DNA from: Archegozetes longisetosus
Lineage: Eukaryota > Arthropoda > Arachnida > Sarcoptiformes > Trhypochthoniidae
Assembly (NCBI GenBank): GCA_018873245.2
Contig: JAEMBT020000006.1
Coordinates: forward strand, 13,052,387-13,116,386
DNA: 64,000 nt
Direction of reading: 5' to 3'
Shown: positions 47,296 to 58,667 of the stretch, one piece after another
How positions within the stretch are numbered: position 1 is the stretch's first letter
Layout: every line of letters starts with the position of its first letter
The notes under the pieces: model-generated
What the model saw: only the letters and a program-made list of their open reading frames with translations
What the model was told of the DNA's origin: nothing
The model's database searches: none
Translations under genes and position numbers: made by a program

Positions 47296-47550
47296 GATTT
47301 TATTGAGAAAAACTTTTGTAAAAATAAAAAATTTCAGAAACTTGTTGTAGAATATGATTCTCTTGTGTTTTAAATTAAGTTTGAAAAGTTTTAACACTTG
47401 TTGAAAGATCAATTTGTATCAATAACTTGAACTGAATAACGCCAAATGTATGATTAGGAATAGGATTTATATGCTGTAATTCTAGCGATAAAAGAAATGA
47501 ATTTTATGATAGCACAAAAAGATAAGCACATAAAGGCTTGAGCTGTTTCA

Positions 47551-47786
47551 GGTATAAACCTAGTTGTGAAGAGTTTTGTCCTTCGCATTTGAAACGCACT
47601 CGCGTACCACATGCCAAGTATAAAGCAATCAATTACCTGATTATTACTAGTATTAGAAACTCAGCTCGAGCCGTCATGTGTGGCTCTCGTCAAAAGATTA
47701 GTGATTGCATAGAAATCTATCAATATCTTGATGACATTGCTATAAACGCCTCAACGCACAATTATGATCAAATCAGTTGCCTTTAA
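47551..47786 (+). CDS. Exon-like ORF with six cysteines
   Basis: After an acceptor-like TTTCAG the frame is open for 78 codons to TAA. It contains CEEFCPSHLKRTR, ARAVMCGSRQKISDC and ends YDQISCL. It has no ATG at the start and no recognised family. It could be the terminal exon of a secreted cysteine-rich protein, or a chance ORF. Confidence 0.3.
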
Positions 47787-47789
47787 GTT

Positions 47790-48415
47790 GAGAAAATGAT
47801 AGGTTTCTATTTGTTTTGTCATCAAGTATTGTTCCAAAAATTACAAATTCAAGATAAAAATTATATTTATTTTAATCTATACAGTGTAATCTATGACAAC
47901 GTTTGATAGTTAAAGATAAATTAATTGTGTTAGATAGCAAATGATGGTAACATTCAATAGACAAGCTGTAGACGCTATTTCATGAAACGAATAATATATT
48001 AGAATTACAACTGATTTAAATTGGGTATAATCTGCACTAAACTCTTATCAGATCAAAAACAGTCTTAAATGCGAAATAATTGCTATTTTATGTATTTTGC
48101 GATTAGACACTTATTGGGGAAGATATGATTTGTTTGCAATTGAAACAGAATGTATATATGCATATAATGAAAAGGCATCCTTAATTAAACCAATTTTAGT
48201 TAATTTAATTTTTGGAGTGAGGAAAAAATACTGCACTGTCATTTGAGTAAATTGGTTGAGATCGTATGAAGAATGAAGTTTCTAAACTTAAAATTGTAAG
48301 TGAGTCCAATAAATTAACAGTAAACAAATGAACCCTTCGCACAACAAATACAACAAAAAACATCTCGTGCTTCAGACATTCTGAAGAAATTACTGGTTAT
48401 CAATTGAAAATGGAC
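47790..48415. other. Spacer between the ZIP and HP1 genes
   Basis: AT-rich, no ORF. The right end is the 3'UTR of the HP1 gene. Confidence 0.4.
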
Positions 48416-49414
48416 TTATTTTCTCTTAGTGAAAGTCAGCTTTGATTGAAAGAATTGAATAACAATTTGCGGACACTTATAGTTAGCAATACTGGAAGGA
48501 ACTAAATCAGCTTCTTTTCCACCTTGCCATTGAATCAGGTAAAGAAGTTCTCCGTCTGAATATCAGAAAAAATTGATAAATGTAAGTTAAGAAAGTTTTA
48601 TTAACTCAATCAATTGGTGATTGAATACCATGTTCTGTGACACCAATTATTTTTTCTGCTTCGTAACCACGCGCAAAACCAACTGGTTCTGAATCGCTAT
48701 GATTGTCGGCACGGGAAGTAGATGCCTTTGGTAGCGGTGATTTTCCTTTCGGTTGTGTTGTTGATTTCACTCTCTGTTCGTATTCATTGATGAGTTGCTG
48801 GCAGAAGCAATCATAACATTAATCAAATTTGAATAGATTCTGAACAGAGTTAAATAAAACATCACGAATAATAAATAAAGACAATAAATTAAATCTAATA
48901 GAAAGGAGGGTTAAAACATTTGCCACAAGGCAAAACTAGGCTTGCAAATAGTTTGCGATTTATAACTAGTGAAATATACCATTATCTTGTACTCAGAATA
49001 ATTACTCTCGAGTTAAGAATTGAAACAAAACGTGTTCAATAAATAGACGAGTAAAATGAGATAAAAGTGTTAGAAGAGTAGTGAATACCTGACAGTCAAG
49101 ATTTTCATAGGCTATTAAAATGAAAGAAAAATAAATTCAGTTCGTGTGAATTAAGTAAAGAAATTATAATAAAATTGATGCATACGTTCCCAAGTATTGT
49201 CTTTTTCGTCGTAGTTTAACCATTTTATAAGATACTCGACTCTATTATTACGTCTTCTTTTATCTCTGACTGACTCGACAACGTATTGATTGTCATCATA
49301 ATGATCGAAGTGAACGTGAGTTGCTTCTTCAGACTCATTCTTATCTTGTTTTACATTTAATTTTTTCCTTAGATTCGATTTGCCACACTTTTGTCTTCTT
49401 TTATTACTTGCCAT
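48416..49414 (-). CDS. Heterochromatin protein 1 (HP1/CBX) with a 23-nt microexon
   Basis: HP1 binds methylated histone H3 lysine 9 through its chromodomain and dimerises through its chromoshadow domain. Four exons: 49186-49414, 49089-49111, 48629-48797 and 48416-48555. They sum to 561 bases, 186 residues plus stop. Chromodomain: YVVESVRDKRRRNNRVEYLI then KWLNYDEKDNTWE, with the aromatic cage positions Y, W and Y/W present. The second exon is only 23 nt and supplies PYENLDCQ, which the chromodomain needs. The hinge is rich in Lys and Ser. The chromoshadow domain has GFARGYEAEKIIGVTEHDG, then GELLYLIQWQGGKEADLVPS and CPQIVIQFFQSKL. All splice sites are GT-AG and phases agree. The size is normal for the family. 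Confidence 0.93.
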
Positions 49415-51572
49415 TTATTAGTTTAGATTTAACTTGGAAACAAATAAGCAATGTTTTTGTTATTAGATATTGTTTGGAGATAACAAATAAACTTTTGTTT
49501 TGCTTTCGACTGGGAAACCGGTAGTTCACTTTGTTTTAAGGTGCTTTTCAAAGCATGCTAACTGTATATCTAACTATCAAGTAAATACTTTATTTATTAT
49601 TTGGCGCCAAATTCTTGCCAAACATAAGTAACGTTTATTTAAAATTCAAAAGTCGAATAAGAGGTCCAAAATTTAAAACTTATTAGTTATTATTAGCTAT
49701 AAACAAAAACTTATTTGTGATTAGTTTAAATAGTTTTTGACTGAGGTGCTCATATTTAACTATTATTTATATCTTTTCAAGAAATGATCTGAATGAGAAT
49801 TAATGATAAATTAAGCCTACTTTCTACAAATCACTCCATCAAACATATAATTAACAGTTTATTAAATCGAGTAAGTTTAAACTTTTAACTGCATCTGCTA
49901 TAAAAAATGAGAAAGAACTATTTAGGATATGATATAGTTTTCAAAAAGTTTGAAAACTGGATAGTTACTCATTAAATACTTTGTTCAGAAGATATTCTCA
50001 TTGATATTTCAAAGCTTTCAAAACTTGATTCGTATAGGAAGAGATACGCTTTTGAGAAATTCGGATAACGAATGGTCTTACAAAACATGTCGATTTTATT
50101 GAAATACTGAATAATCGATGTAACCATAAATTGGTTTACCATCAAAATTTTTGTCAAAACTTGTATCATCGAAAATACCAAAGTTTACATATCTGGTGTT
50201 CGCAATAAAACTATCTGCCTTGTTCGTATTTAAATAAGATAGCAAAATCATATTTTAAGAACTCTATTTGCATTTATCCATAAGCTAACTGTACAAATTA
50301 TAATGCTGACCATGATTCATTTTTATGGATCAATTTTTACAAAAATTCTGCTTAAATAAGATTATTTTTTGAAAATTAAACATTTACTAGCAATACAAGT
50401 AATGTGATTATAACGGTTACATTTAGAAGTTTCAAAAACTCTGTTTTGAAGTCCTAATAATACGATAAAATCCATTTTATTTTTGTAGAGGCGCTTTTTC
50501 AATCTTAATTGAGAAACCGATGAATTGATTATAAAATAGCTGTACGCTTTACTTTTATAAAACATTAAATTTTTGTGGACTGCAGATTTTAGAACTGAAA
50601 TTATTTTTAATTAAATAAACTGAATTATCCACAATTATTCTAGAAAAAATTGAAAAATAAAGAATCTTTTACGAAAGAATGTTTATTAATGAATGATAAA
50701 CTTTAAAGTTTTCATCTTTAAAACTCTCAATCTACTAATCTCTTAACCTATGGAGATTTCTCTGGAATTTGATAATAAATTTAGTTAAAATAGGTTTATT
50801 CCAGAAATTGAGCTTATTTGTTACATTAATTTTCAATTTTAATTCATTTGAAATTTGAAAAAATTTCGTTTCAAAATTTAGTTAAGTTCAGAAAATTGGA
50901 ATTTCTTCTAGTATAAAGTATGGAAACAGGGTTTTCGAAACCTTATTTCTCGAAACTATTTTTAATGCTTTATGTGACGAAACTTCAATGTGATCTCATC
51001 ATAACTAAGCACTACTTTTGTTGTTTATATCTCTTATCGACTATTCTTATTGATGAACAGTTCGAAATCAGACTCTCAATAATCGACATCGTTTATAATT
51101 CTTTTTTTTATCAAAATTACTGGAGCAAAAATAGTTTTTGAATACATTTGCAGTCCGTTTTATAGCGGACGCCCTATATATTGAGACTTCATAGCATATT
51201 TGCATTTTTAAATCTTACAAGTTGAAAGCCCATCATTAGACCAATTAAGTTACACTGCTCTCTGTATCACAAACTTGATACCCAATTAAGGTTAGATGTT
51301 AAAGTTTGAGGTCAATAATCTTTTTTCAGTTATTCCATTGGCCACTGACCAGTTTCGGTAACCACAATACCCTATCTCTCTCCCGCAGGCCATGATGATT
51401 CTAATGATATCCACATTTGGTGCCTACGACCACTGCAGACTGAGCTATTAAAGCAAATGAACAAGAAACTACATAAGGATAGTTCTACCTTATATAGAAT
51501 TTTATTCAACACAAGAATAGAACAACTTATGAATAAGTTTTCATGGAATAAAAACCTGAAATATTAGGATTC
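49415..51572. other. Non-coding region upstream of the HP1 gene
   Basis: AT-rich, with several short ORFs that have no features of genes. At about 51230-51460 (minus strand) there are stretches resembling tRNA-type box A (TAACTTAATTGGTCTAATG and AATAGCTCAGTCTGCAGTGG), which may be remains of tRNA-derived SINEs. No complete tRNA fold is seen. Confidence 0.4.
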
Positions 51573-51708
51573 GTATGTACACTCATATATAAACTCAGTT
51601 TAAGTTTAAAACTAAGTTTAAGATCCAAAACTCGTCTTTAACTTATGCGCACTCGAAATTTAAACCAAGTTTTAGACTTGAACCGAGTTTATATTCGAGT
51701 GTGCATAC
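51573..51708. mobile_element. Small inverted-repeat MITE
   Basis: Left GTATGTACACTCATATATAA and right the near-complement GTATGCACACTCGAATATAA, each followed by ACTCAGTTTAAG/ACTCGGTTCAAG. 136 bp, almost entirely inverted repeat. No target duplication identified. Confidence 0.6.
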
Positions 51709-51709
51709 T

Positions 51710-52643
51710 GGTCTAGATGTTTAACGAATGATAGTGGTACATAAAATATCTAACCTGGCACACGTCCTTATCGTTATTTTTAGGATTTCAAATAATTAAT
51801 GCTAATGATCGATAGAACTTTTGAATGATCAGAAGAACAAGGATGGAGTTGGTTTTGTTATTTTCAGTGTTTAACGTGAATTTCAATCGATTTTACATGA
51901 ATCAATATTGATCTCGTACGTTTTAGTACAGATATGATAGTTTAAAACACTGATTTTTACTTAAATTTTTAAGACTAAGAGCGCGTCAAATTTCTTGTTG
52001 GTGACTATTAGCAGTATATGGATTTTAATCAGCGAAATTTTTCTTGTAAATTTTTATGCTGATGAACAAGGGTTGAAAATTATTATAAAACGCTATTGAT
52101 TCATTTGATTATTTATTTGACAAATGTAAAAATTATTCGAGTAAAAGTCTAAATCATTTGACTATTATTTCATAATTTTTTGATTCACACTACACAGAGT
52201 TAAGACAATTTCCAGACCAAACTACTATAAATTGCGAATAAATTAGAATTTAGTGAATTTAAAATAAGGAAATGCGTTGTTATCGATTTGACAGAATTTT
52301 ATTGTGAAAATGAATTATTTGACTTTATTTGGTTAAACATTTCCCCAACCTAACCTGACTTAACATGAACTGTACTATATGTATAGCATCAATAGCCATA
52401 TGGATTCAGTTTCAGTCCCTATCGCGTAAAACTACTTATGTTTTCCGATAATCAACTCTTTTTATGGTCAATCATTAATTTTCCATATCCTTATATCTTC
52501 AATTATATTATAGGTTGATCTGTCGATAAAATAGATTTTTCGTTATTTATTTCGTAAAAATAAAAATTATTTAACAAAATTTTCAAAATTGGCGTTTTAT
52601 AAAATTACTTGATGTAATAACTTTATATGAAATTGTTTTAAAA
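51710..52643. other. No supported gene
   Basis: AT-rich sequence with no ORF or clear repeat. Confidence 0.4.
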
Positions 52644-53080
52644 AAATTTTAGTTTCAGACTCAAAAAGTCGTCAAACGTCAAATGGATTGTAGGCCCATA
52701 TCATTGAAATAGGTAAGAAAAGAGTTAAAGCTCTCCGCAGAGTCGAAGCCAGACTTATGGCTCACTTTACATGCACTAAGGATTAATGAATTTTATCCCA
52801 TTCTATGTTAAGATTTGACAAAAGTTATATCGAATCAGATTTTAGGTTTATTCGCAATAAATGCACTTTTCTGACAAACGATACTATGATTAAGCAAATG
52901 AAATTTTTGATGAGTTGAGCGCCAAAAAGTCTAACACTGACTCGTAGATCCCCTATGGCTAGGATTAATGTAACTTTTGATTTTGGTTTTATTTGACTTT
53001 AAAGTGAGCTATTTTAGAGAATATAAATAAAGTGAAAAAGGTGCTCAATATATAAGTTTAAAAGCGTTGATTATTTAACT

Positions 53081-53150
53081 TCCTGAGTGGCCAAGTGGTT
53101 AGTGTAATGACCACTAGTAGAATAGGGTCGGGTTCGCGTACACTGTTGAC
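53081..53150 (+). other. tRNA-like sequence (pol III box A and B), degenerate
   Basis: It contains GTGGCCAAGTGGTTAGTG, a good box A, and GGGTTCGCGTAC, an imperfect box B, at about the right spacing. The acceptor stem does not pair convincingly and the anticodon arm is unclear. Probably the head of a tRNA-derived SINE or a tRNA pseudogene. It lies just before the mariner element. Confidence 0.45.
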
Positions 53151-53162
53151 AATTTCTTTTTA

Positions 53163-54516
53163 TTAGGTCAATCAGTAATTTCATGGACTCGGATAACTTT
53201 TTATCTCGTTGTCTCGTTATCTAGTTGTTTGTTATTATTTGTTACCTTAACAAGTATGGCTGCACAGAAGACACTCCGTTTTATTTTATTGTTTTTAACA
53301 CTGAGTTTTGAAGAGTGCATAAAACTTGATGAAACTCGGGCTAGTGTTACAGATGAAGAGCAAAGAGCCTGAATCAAGATTGAAGTTATACAGAACACTC
53401 CAGTATCTCAAGTTTCAAGAAAGTTGACAAGGGCACTTGGAAGTCGAGAATTTCAAAAAAGCGCGGTACACAACTGGTACCACCAATTTGAATCTGGAAC
53501 GCGATATGAAACTTATGATTTGCCTCATCCTGGTAGACCTACAACAATTACTGGTCCTCAGCATTAAGAGAAACTTGAACAGTTAAAGCAGGAAAGCCGA
53601 GCATGGCGCATTGAAGATTTTGCAGATGAGTTAAGTATAAGTTATGGAAGCACTTGGAAGTTACTACATAATATGGGGTATCGTAAAATATCAAGCAAGT
53701 GGGTTCCTCATGAATTAACACCAAGCCAAATGGAAAAAAGAAGAGAAACTTACGCTAAATTAGTTGAACGCTATAGCAAAGACCATGAATTCGGTAGTCA
53801 TATCATAGTTATTGATGAAACATGGATCAAGAGTTATGATTCTACTGGTGCTCAACTGTCTCGCGAATGGCGCTTACCAGGAGAACCACAGTAATGAAAT
53901 TTTCAAAATTCAATTTTAAAAACCAAATACATTTCTTTTCCGTTAGACCCCAAAAAGTGTGTTCAAATATTGCTGACTGGAAGAAGATGCTAATTGTAGC
54001 TTTTTATCAGGATCGTATTCTTAGTTACCAAATTTTACCCAAAAATACAAATGTTGATGGGGAAGTGTTTTTCAGATTTCTAAGCGATTATGTTTGGCCA
54101 TCTGTTCATGAATATGCAATACATAAGCCCATCATCTTAATGGATAATGCAAAACCTCATTATAGTGCGGTGGTTATGGATTTTTTAGCAGAGCGAAAAT
54201 TGGAGATTTTGGAACACCCACCCTATAGTCCTGATATAAACCCCTGTGATTACGATGGTATTGCCAGAATAAAGCGCCCTCTCAAAGGTATTCGATTCAC
54301 TCATGAAGCAGAATTAGAAAAGGCTTTAAAGTCGTGAATTGATGGCATTAATATAAGGGGTAAATTCAAAGGGATGAAATATTTGTACGATCAATGGAAA
54401 GATATGAGAAATGAGGGAGACTATATTGCTGATTAATACAATAAACACTAACATATATCTATTCTATATAAAAAAAATTCTAATTGAACTTTCCACGGAA
54501 TTACTGATTGACCTAA
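53163..54516 (+). mobile_element. Mariner transposon, full length (1354 bp)
   Basis: Terminal inverted repeats TTAGGTCAATCAGTAATT(T/C)C at the left and the near-complement at the right, with TA target duplications at 53161-53162 and 54517-54518. The length is typical for mariner. It contains one decayed transposase. Confidence 0.95.
53310..54337 (+). pseudogene. Mariner transposase (DD34D), inactivated
   Basis: The order of motifs is normal: N-terminal helix-turn-helix (SRKLTRALGSREF, VHNWYHQFESG), the WVPHELT linker motif, VIDETWI with the first Asp, ILMDNAKPH with the second, and HPPYSPDINPCDY with the third. There are 34 residues between the second and third Asp, the classic mariner DD34D. 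In-frame stops lie at about 53369 and 53564, and a frameshift occurs near 53895. The enzyme cannot be made as written. Confidence 0.9.
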
Positions 54517-54600
54517 TACATGAGAATATAATTTTTACTTGAATTTTTCATTGGAAAATTTAACTTCGCGTTTGCCTTAACATTGTAAAGATTACAACAA

Positions 54601-55110
54601 CTTATTTAACTGATTAGCAATAAATGTATGCAATACATGATTATTACATGATTAATCCAGTTTGATTTATATGATTTGAAACCCAAGTTGTTCCTCAATT
54701 GTACATTATCAGTTGAGCTTTACTGCATATAGTGAGCTGTAATTCTTAGTAAATTTGATTTATTACTTAATTTGTTGCTTAGTTTCATGTTCATTATTGG
54801 TTTTGTTAACTTTTGATTATTTTATAATTGACTATAACATCACAGAAATTTTTTTGACTTGACAAAGTCTGATGTTATAGTCAATTATAAAATAATCAAA
54901 AGTTAACAAAACCAATAATGAACATGAAACTAAGCAACAAATTAAGTAATAAATCAAATTTACTAAGAATTACAGCTCACTATATGCAGTAAAGCTCAAC
55001 TGATAATGTACAATTGAGGAACAACTTGATTTCAAATCATACAAGTCAAACTTGATTAATCATGTAATAATCAGGTATTGCATACATTTATTGCTAATCA
55101 GCTAAATAAC
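54601..55110. mobile_element. Foldback palindrome of about 510 bp
   Basis: Left arm 54601-54843 and right arm 54871-55110 are near-perfect inverted copies with a spacer of about 27 bp (CAGAAATTTTTTTGACTTGA region). Arms share CAATAAATGTATGCAATAC and GCTTTACTGCATATAGTGAG. It starts about 85 bp after the mariner element. No target duplication recognised. Confidence 0.8.
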
Positions 55111-55353
55111 GCAAACAGTTCCTGTGATTTATCTGAGTGTACAAATAAATGATTCCAATGAATTAAGCTCTGAAAACTACTATTCTTTTAAATTGATATA
55201 CCGATACATGTATTATAAACTATGAGAAAGTTTTAAAGGTTTTGATCAGATTTTTCTATCATCACCTTTACCCCTGAAGATTGACAATCAGTATTAAAAG
55301 GTCCAATATCTACTGTGGCGTTTGACGACTTTTTGAGTCTGAAACTAAAATTT

Positions 55354-55716
55354 AACTTTGTTCGGTCAATATTTTTTCGACCTTTGCTCATGAATTGCTC
55401 CTATCACTAATGTTAAGAAAAAATCGTATGATGCAATTTGCTGAATGGGCGCTCAATACCACAATGTCTTTCATAAGCGCCTTAACCCTTAACAACAGAA
55501 TTACTCCAAGCCGTGTGCCCCATCTCACTTTCATTTGGAAACGCAATACAATGTTCAGTAAATAGCATAAAAATAGTGAAGGATTATATCAAATATTACG
55601 GAATTTATAAAATGAGAAAAGATTTCATTTATTAAAAAAATAGCAATAAGTTGGCCGCACACACAACTCTTTCGATTATATAAGTAAACTCAAAGGGTTT
55701 TTAACCTAAAGTACTT
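55354..55716. other. No supported gene
   Basis: Contains AT-rich sequence and a short stretch resembling transposon flank. Nothing further supported. Confidence 0.35.
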
Positions 55717-56130
55717 TTAATCAAAATTTTTACAAGATAACTTATAGGGTATAATATAAACTTCCTTAAGATCAATGACATGTTTTATTCTGTCCTCCCA
55801 TTTCTTGAAGGCCTCTGAGCAGTCAATCGGGAGGCTATCGAAAAGTGACAAAACAGTAGAATTGAGTTCTTCGCTCATGAATTTTTGACCTCGCAATCGT
55901 TTTTTGAGTAATCCAGAGAGCTGAAAATCACAGGGCTCTATGCTGGGCTGTTTAAGGCTTTCGCATGACCACAACATTCTTATCCTTCAAAATAATCAAT
56001 TGTAATGTTGCAGTATATGGTCGACCATTGTCGTAGTGCAGTATGATTTTCGATTTTGGTTCATTATTTTTGATTTTTTCGAATACTTATGGCAGACATT
56101 CTTCGATATACCAATTGACAGTCACTTATT
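55717..56130 (-). pseudogene. Mariner-like transposase C-terminal relic
   Basis: The minus-strand frame contains PSIEPCDFQLSGLLKKRLRG, then FMSEELNSTVLSLFDSLP and FKKWEDRIKHVIDLK, matching the end of mariner transposases (SPDLxPCDFxLFxxLK, KLRG, FxKWxxR). Upstream, a CATATACTGCAACATTACAA-type stretch encodes a DNGRPYTATLQ-like second Asp motif, out of frame. Distinct from the mariner at 53-54.5 kb. Decayed and incomplete. Confidence 0.7.
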
Positions 56131-56448
56131 TTGTTCCTACACTTTGATGGCCTTTATTGAGCTAGAGTAATAAAAAAAACTGCAGTAAAGAATTGTGACA
56201 AAGTCATATACCTTAAATGTCTTAAAGTAAGAACAATCAGAAATGTTTATGTTAAGTTAAAACATAACGCAATACATTTAAGTTACAAACATCTTAGGCA
56301 CATACTATATGAGGGAGACAACGCCTAAGATCATTATATAATACATGATTTTTGCACATCTTTTATACATTTTAATCAATGCTAAAAGTAACATAATATA
56401 ACAATATCTAATTATGTCTAGTCTAAAATGCATATCAACAATGTTGTA
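56131..56448. other. No supported gene
   Basis: AT-rich sequence between two transposon remnants. No ORF or recognisable repeat. Confidence 0.4.
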
Positions 56449-57043
56449 CAGTCAACACTCCTTATGCCGACACCTCTATAACACGACAACCTCTCAAATT
56501 CGACTTGATCTTATTTCCAAAAATATCTTACGTAGAAGTTTGTATTATAAAAACCTCTTCAATTTGACACCTCCATACTCCATAATTCGACAATAGTTTT
56601 TTCCTTCAATAGTTACCTCCTATTCATTAGAACCTCTACAATTCGACACTGAGGTGCCTATTTAATACACTAGAGATGTATTTCTTTAGTTCAAATAAAT
56701 CATTTCTGATGATAAATATATTGTACATATTTCCTCAACTAAAGCATCCTGAGCTGATTCAAAACGTTGAGAGTATAAAAAGCACGTTAGAAACCACTGT
56801 TGTTACGAAAAAATGTAAAGCCTGACAAGTTACTTTGAATGAATCTTTTAATTGACAGTTCTTTTAGTTATTTCTAAGTTTCTAAATAATAATAATAATA
56901 AAATTTTATTATCAACGCACTTAAAATTATACCTCTTTATTCCGACATGTCGAATTAAAGAGGTTTTTCTACAAACCGACAACCTCCATAAATCGACTAA
57001 TGGTGATAGCAAAATATCGTATCAGATTATAAAGGTTTGACTG
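56449..57043. mobile_element. pogo/Tigger-like MITE
   Basis: Ends CAGTCAACACTCCTTATGCC at the left and the near-complement of CAGTCAAACCTTTATAATCT at the right, flanked by TA at 56447-56448 and 57044-57045. The interior repeats ACCTCxATAAxTCGACA-type units many times, in both orientations, as in Tigger-type terminal regions. 595 bp, no transposase. Confidence 0.8.
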
Positions 57044-57057
57044 TATTAGATTGTCAC

Positions 57058-57185
57058 GATTCAGAGGTTATGTTTGCCACGTACCAAAACACTTATCAGT
57101 TCAAGAGAAAATGTTTGGCACGTGACAAACAATTTCTCTTGAACTGATACGTGTTTTGGTACGTGGCAAACATAGCCTCTGAACC
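57058..57185. repeat. Perfect-arm hairpin with a CACGTG-containing loop
   Basis: Arms of about 53 bp (left begins GATTCAGAGGTTATGTTTGC) are inverted copies with few mismatches. The loop ATGTTTGGCACGTGACAAAC is itself nearly self-complementary around CACGTG. It begins 13 bp after the Tigger-like element. Could be a tiny MITE. Confidence 0.7.
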
Positions 57186-57887
57186 ATCACAACAACAACA
57201 CCCAAAAACGCCATTTGTTGTTCCCTTTGATACTGCGTTTTTTCTCTCTTTTTTAGGTGCTGAAGAAGACTAAAGTCGAAAATTTCACTTTATCTACAAT
57301 TGATGAGTTTATTTTCTCATTTTATAGCTTAATTTATTACAAACCACCAGCGCGTACCCATCTTTTATTATTAATGTTGTATTAGACGCTTGTTTTCTAT
57401 TCAAAATACATCTACGCTTTAAAATAGCAATCTTGTAACACTAAACACTCATATCTATAATGTTTAACTATTTTAGTGTCATTAACATTAAAATATGTAT
57501 CTTAAACAATTTTTAGAACATTTCTCCAAAATAAATAAGTAGGCATTGCATATATGCAGTTATCTTAACATCCCAACGTTTATGTAACTTTGATAGTTGA
57601 GTAAGGGATATACAAACTTTATACGATACATAGATATTTGTTTGCCTTGATTGCTTATGAATTATACGTTAGGAATTTATAAACAAAAGTTTACTCCGCT
57701 CGAATGCTTCGTAGCAATTGAAAAAGAATAGAATTAGAAGTTGATATCGCGTTTCTTAAAAATAAGGTATAACGCGAATAAGATGTCGAGCTTAACAAAT
57801 ATTGAACCGTGATTTTTATACGACTTTTATAAAGCTTAGTGCTAGTAGGTTTCATCAAAATCGGTGTCTTCCTGTTGGGAAAGCTAC
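57186..57887. other. No supported gene
   Basis: AT-rich sequence. The minus-strand ORF at 57691-57969 overlaps the end of a hAT element and is not supported. Confidence 0.4.
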
Positions 57888-57895
57888 CTTGTGAG

Positions 57896-58659
57896 TAGTG
57901 CTCCGCACAAATCGAGTTCGAGTCGAGTCTGTTCAAACAGCGAATCGATTTGATTTGTACTCGCGTCAAGTCTACCCAAAGACTCGAATCAATTAATAAT
58001 GTATTACATAAGTTTTTAACGAATGTATTTTGTAATTACAAAAATATAAATGTAATCAAAATATATAGTTAAAAGATTAACGATTGTCTAACAATGAGAA
58101 AAAATATTATTTTAGCCAACTTTTAAAGCACATGCAGACCTGAACAGTTTCTTTGCTCAATGAACTACGCTTTTTACCTAATAAATCGGTACCTCCAGTA
58201 AGGATCCTTTCAACTGGTGCGCTCGTGGCTGGAATGGCCAAAGTTCCAGAATATTTCATGCGTTTCTAGAATGCTTCAATAATTTCTAAAACATTCTATA
58301 AGTTTTTAGAATGCTCTAATAAGTTCTAGAGTATTCCATGAGTTTCTGGAATACTTTAATGAGTTCTAGAATATTCCACCAGTTTCTAGGATGTTCTAGT
58401 GAAACTAGAATATTCCATAGCTTTATAGAATACTCTACAGGTTTCTAGAATGCTCTAGAAAGTTCCAGAATGTTGAAATCACGGAACATCTTTACAGCTC
58501 AAAATGAATTCGAACCCCTCAAACCTATTTGAGTCATACCCGGACTCGACTTGGACTCGACTCGACTTCGTTCGAGTCAAATCTTCTAGAGATTTTAACT
58601 CGAAAGTTTGAAGAGATTTGACAAGTCGCTCAAATCGACTCGACTCGTGCGGAGCACTA
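57896..58659 (-). mobile_element. Non-autonomous hAT element with perfect 8-bp target duplication
   Basis: Ends TAGTGCTCCGCAC at the left and its complement at the right, followed inward by TCGAGTCGAG-rich subterminal motifs. The flanking duplication CTTGTGAG is perfect at 57888-57895 and 58660-58667. On the minus strand, 58120-58240 still encodes the end of a hAT transposase: TSAPVERILTGGTDLLGKKR, then SSLSKETVQVCMCFKSW, which matches the conserved dimerisation region. The rest of the transposase is gone. A 250-bp tandem array of heat-shock-element-like repeats takes its place (58235-58475). Confidence 0.92.
58235..58475. promoter_or_regulatory. Tandem array of heat-shock-element-like repeats
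   Basis: About twelve imperfect copies of a unit of about 20 bp, typical form GTTTCTAGAATGCTCTAATAA, fill this part of the hAT element. The core TTCnnGAA, the binding unit of heat shock factor, occurs exactly at least six times (for example 58244, 58264, 58344, 58364, 58443, 58462). TTCTAGAATATTC at 58364-58376 is a perfect three-part element TTCnnGAAnnTTC. Several other units differ by one base. Known biology: heat shock factor binds alternating nGAAn repeats and clusters act cooperatively. That it binds here is inference. Confidence 0.65.
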
Positions 58660-58667
58660 CTTGTGAG

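Larger units (their letters stand above)
52644..55353. repeat. Inverted-repeat pair enclosing 2.7 kb of mobile DNA
   Basis: A 35-bp sequence (core TTTCAGACTCAAAAAGTCGT) at 52644-52678 is repeated as an exact or near-exact inverted copy at 55319-55353. Between them lie a tRNA-like segment, a mariner element and a foldback palindrome. This could be the terminal repeat of a larger DNA transposon colonised by others, or two oppositely placed copies of a small repeat. Confidence 0.5.

Noticed and set aside
51230-51460. Two tRNA genes on the minus strand
   Set aside because: Only box A-like stretches are visible; no cloverleaf can be drawn.
53081-53150. Functional tRNA gene
   Set aside because: Box A is good but box B is imperfect and acceptor and anticodon stems do not pair; more likely a SINE head or pseudogene.
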